64,000 nt of DNA. Origin: Chelydra serpentina. Taxonomy: Eukaryota > Chordata > Testudines > Chelydridae. Position numbers and translations under genes: made by a program. The number at the start of each line of letters is the position of its first letter. Position 1 is the first letter of the stretch. The stretch covers positions 31,744,001 through 31,808,000 of the forward strand of contig JBAIAC010000001.1 in NCBI GenBank assembly GCA_037349315.1. Reading direction: 5' to 3'. Of this stretch, positions 63,526-64,000 are shown piece by piece. The notes beneath the pieces are model-generated. The model was not told the origin of the DNA, did not search any database, and worked only from the letters and a program-made list of their open reading frames with translations.

Positions 63526-64000
63526 GCAGGACAGTTGTGGTCTTGGACTGTAACTGGGCAAAGAGATCCAAAAGTGTGGCTGGAAGAAGACCCAACTGGA
63601 TTTCACAGTGTAGGTACAATAGGGGTTTTTGAAATGATAGATTGTGATTTTCTTTAGTTTTTGCTATATTTCCTCTTGGCGGAAGTGAGACGAATTGCCA
63701 TATTAAAACAGACTCATAGTCCACATGGCAGTCCCCAGTTTGGGTGGCTCTTATTCACACAAGCTTTAGTGCTATTTAAATTATTAATATACATTCATTA
63801 TTAGAGAAAGTGACTTGACGTCCTGATTTGTGTAAAGATTGACTCCTATTCTGGGAACCACTATCTTCATAGTAACACTGGATGAGGATGGCAGGACCCT
63901 TGACCTAAACTCTGTTTTGTACTTGCAAAAGGCTGAGGCTCACATCCTCAATAGTATTTAGGCGCTTAACTCCCATCGAATTCAATAGGAATTAGGTACC
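63526..64000. other. Unique sequence ending in a foldback repeat
   Basis: From about 63940 the words tatttaggcgcttaactccc and atcgaattcaataggaatta match the foldback at 36832-36912. The repeat is cut by the window end. Confidence 0.45.

Noticed and set aside
1..64000. CRISPR arrays, operons, ribosome binding sites, bacterial or phage features
   Set aside because: The window is vertebrate nuclear DNA by its SINE, CR1, LTR and Harbinger content; no direct-repeat/spacer array or prokaryotic gene layout is present.

Overview
The window looks like non-coding nuclear DNA from a vertebrate, most probably a hidden-necked (cryptodiran) turtle. Two SINEs on the minus strand (about 8757-8935 and 11991-12180) have a tRNA-like head with recognisable A and B boxes fused to a CR1-type tail, which is the layout of the Cry/tortoise Pol III SINE family. 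CR1 LINE tails, old L2- and MIR-like fragments, hAT and Harbinger MITEs and retroviral-type LTRs make up much of the rest. I recognise no host protein-coding exon, rRNA or functional tRNA gene. Almost all open frames are short and fall in repeats or have no family features.

The centrepiece is a complete PIF/Harbinger DNA transposon at 42873-47932 (5,060 bp), flanked by TAA target duplications and inserted into an older MIR-like SINE. It carries an intact two-exon Myb/SANT-like DNA-binding protein gene on the plus strand (43252-45244). On the minus strand it carries an intact HARBI1-type transposase with its D, D and E residues (45523-46812). The two genes run tail to tail, with opposed poly(A) signals at 45376 and 45410. 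In this superfamily the Myb-like protein and the nuclease work together: the first helps nuclear import and end recognition, the second cuts. Inside the intron of the Myb-like gene, on the opposite strand, are two phase-compatible exon-like segments (44515-44614 and 43862-44227) with good splice sites. They suggest an undescribed third gene. Upstream of the transposase are two tRNA-like modules set among tandem and inverted 40-bp repeats.

Layout. 1-780 holds degraded LINE reverse-transcriptase pieces. 1762-2742 is a hAT-like element with a G-rich minisatellite. 3151-3708 holds two MITEs. 4905-6040 is a turtle repeat split by a MITE. 6205-12180 has a long TG microsatellite, a CR1 and the two SINEs. 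12181-20190 is mainly unique sequence with a possible conserved non-coding block. 20193-24105 is a foldback/MITE cluster, including a nested stack. 25257-26358 is a solo LTR with a 5-bp duplication. 26630-28930 holds turtle repeats and a second LTR relative split by a GC-rich hAT MITE. 29455-42650 is old MITE, L2 and MIR debris in unique sequence. 42655-48010 is the SINE with the Harbinger insertion. 48651-48882 is a hAT MITE with a perfect 8-bp duplication. 54328-55533 is another LTR of the same family. 56823-57134 is a GC-rich MITE. 59262-60600 is a long CR1 on the minus strand. 63171-63525 is a CR1 whose 5' end forms a perfect inverted repeat.

All family assignments come from reading the sequence and recalled family features. 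No database search was made. Boundaries with stated target duplications are the most secure; other repeat boundaries are approximate.
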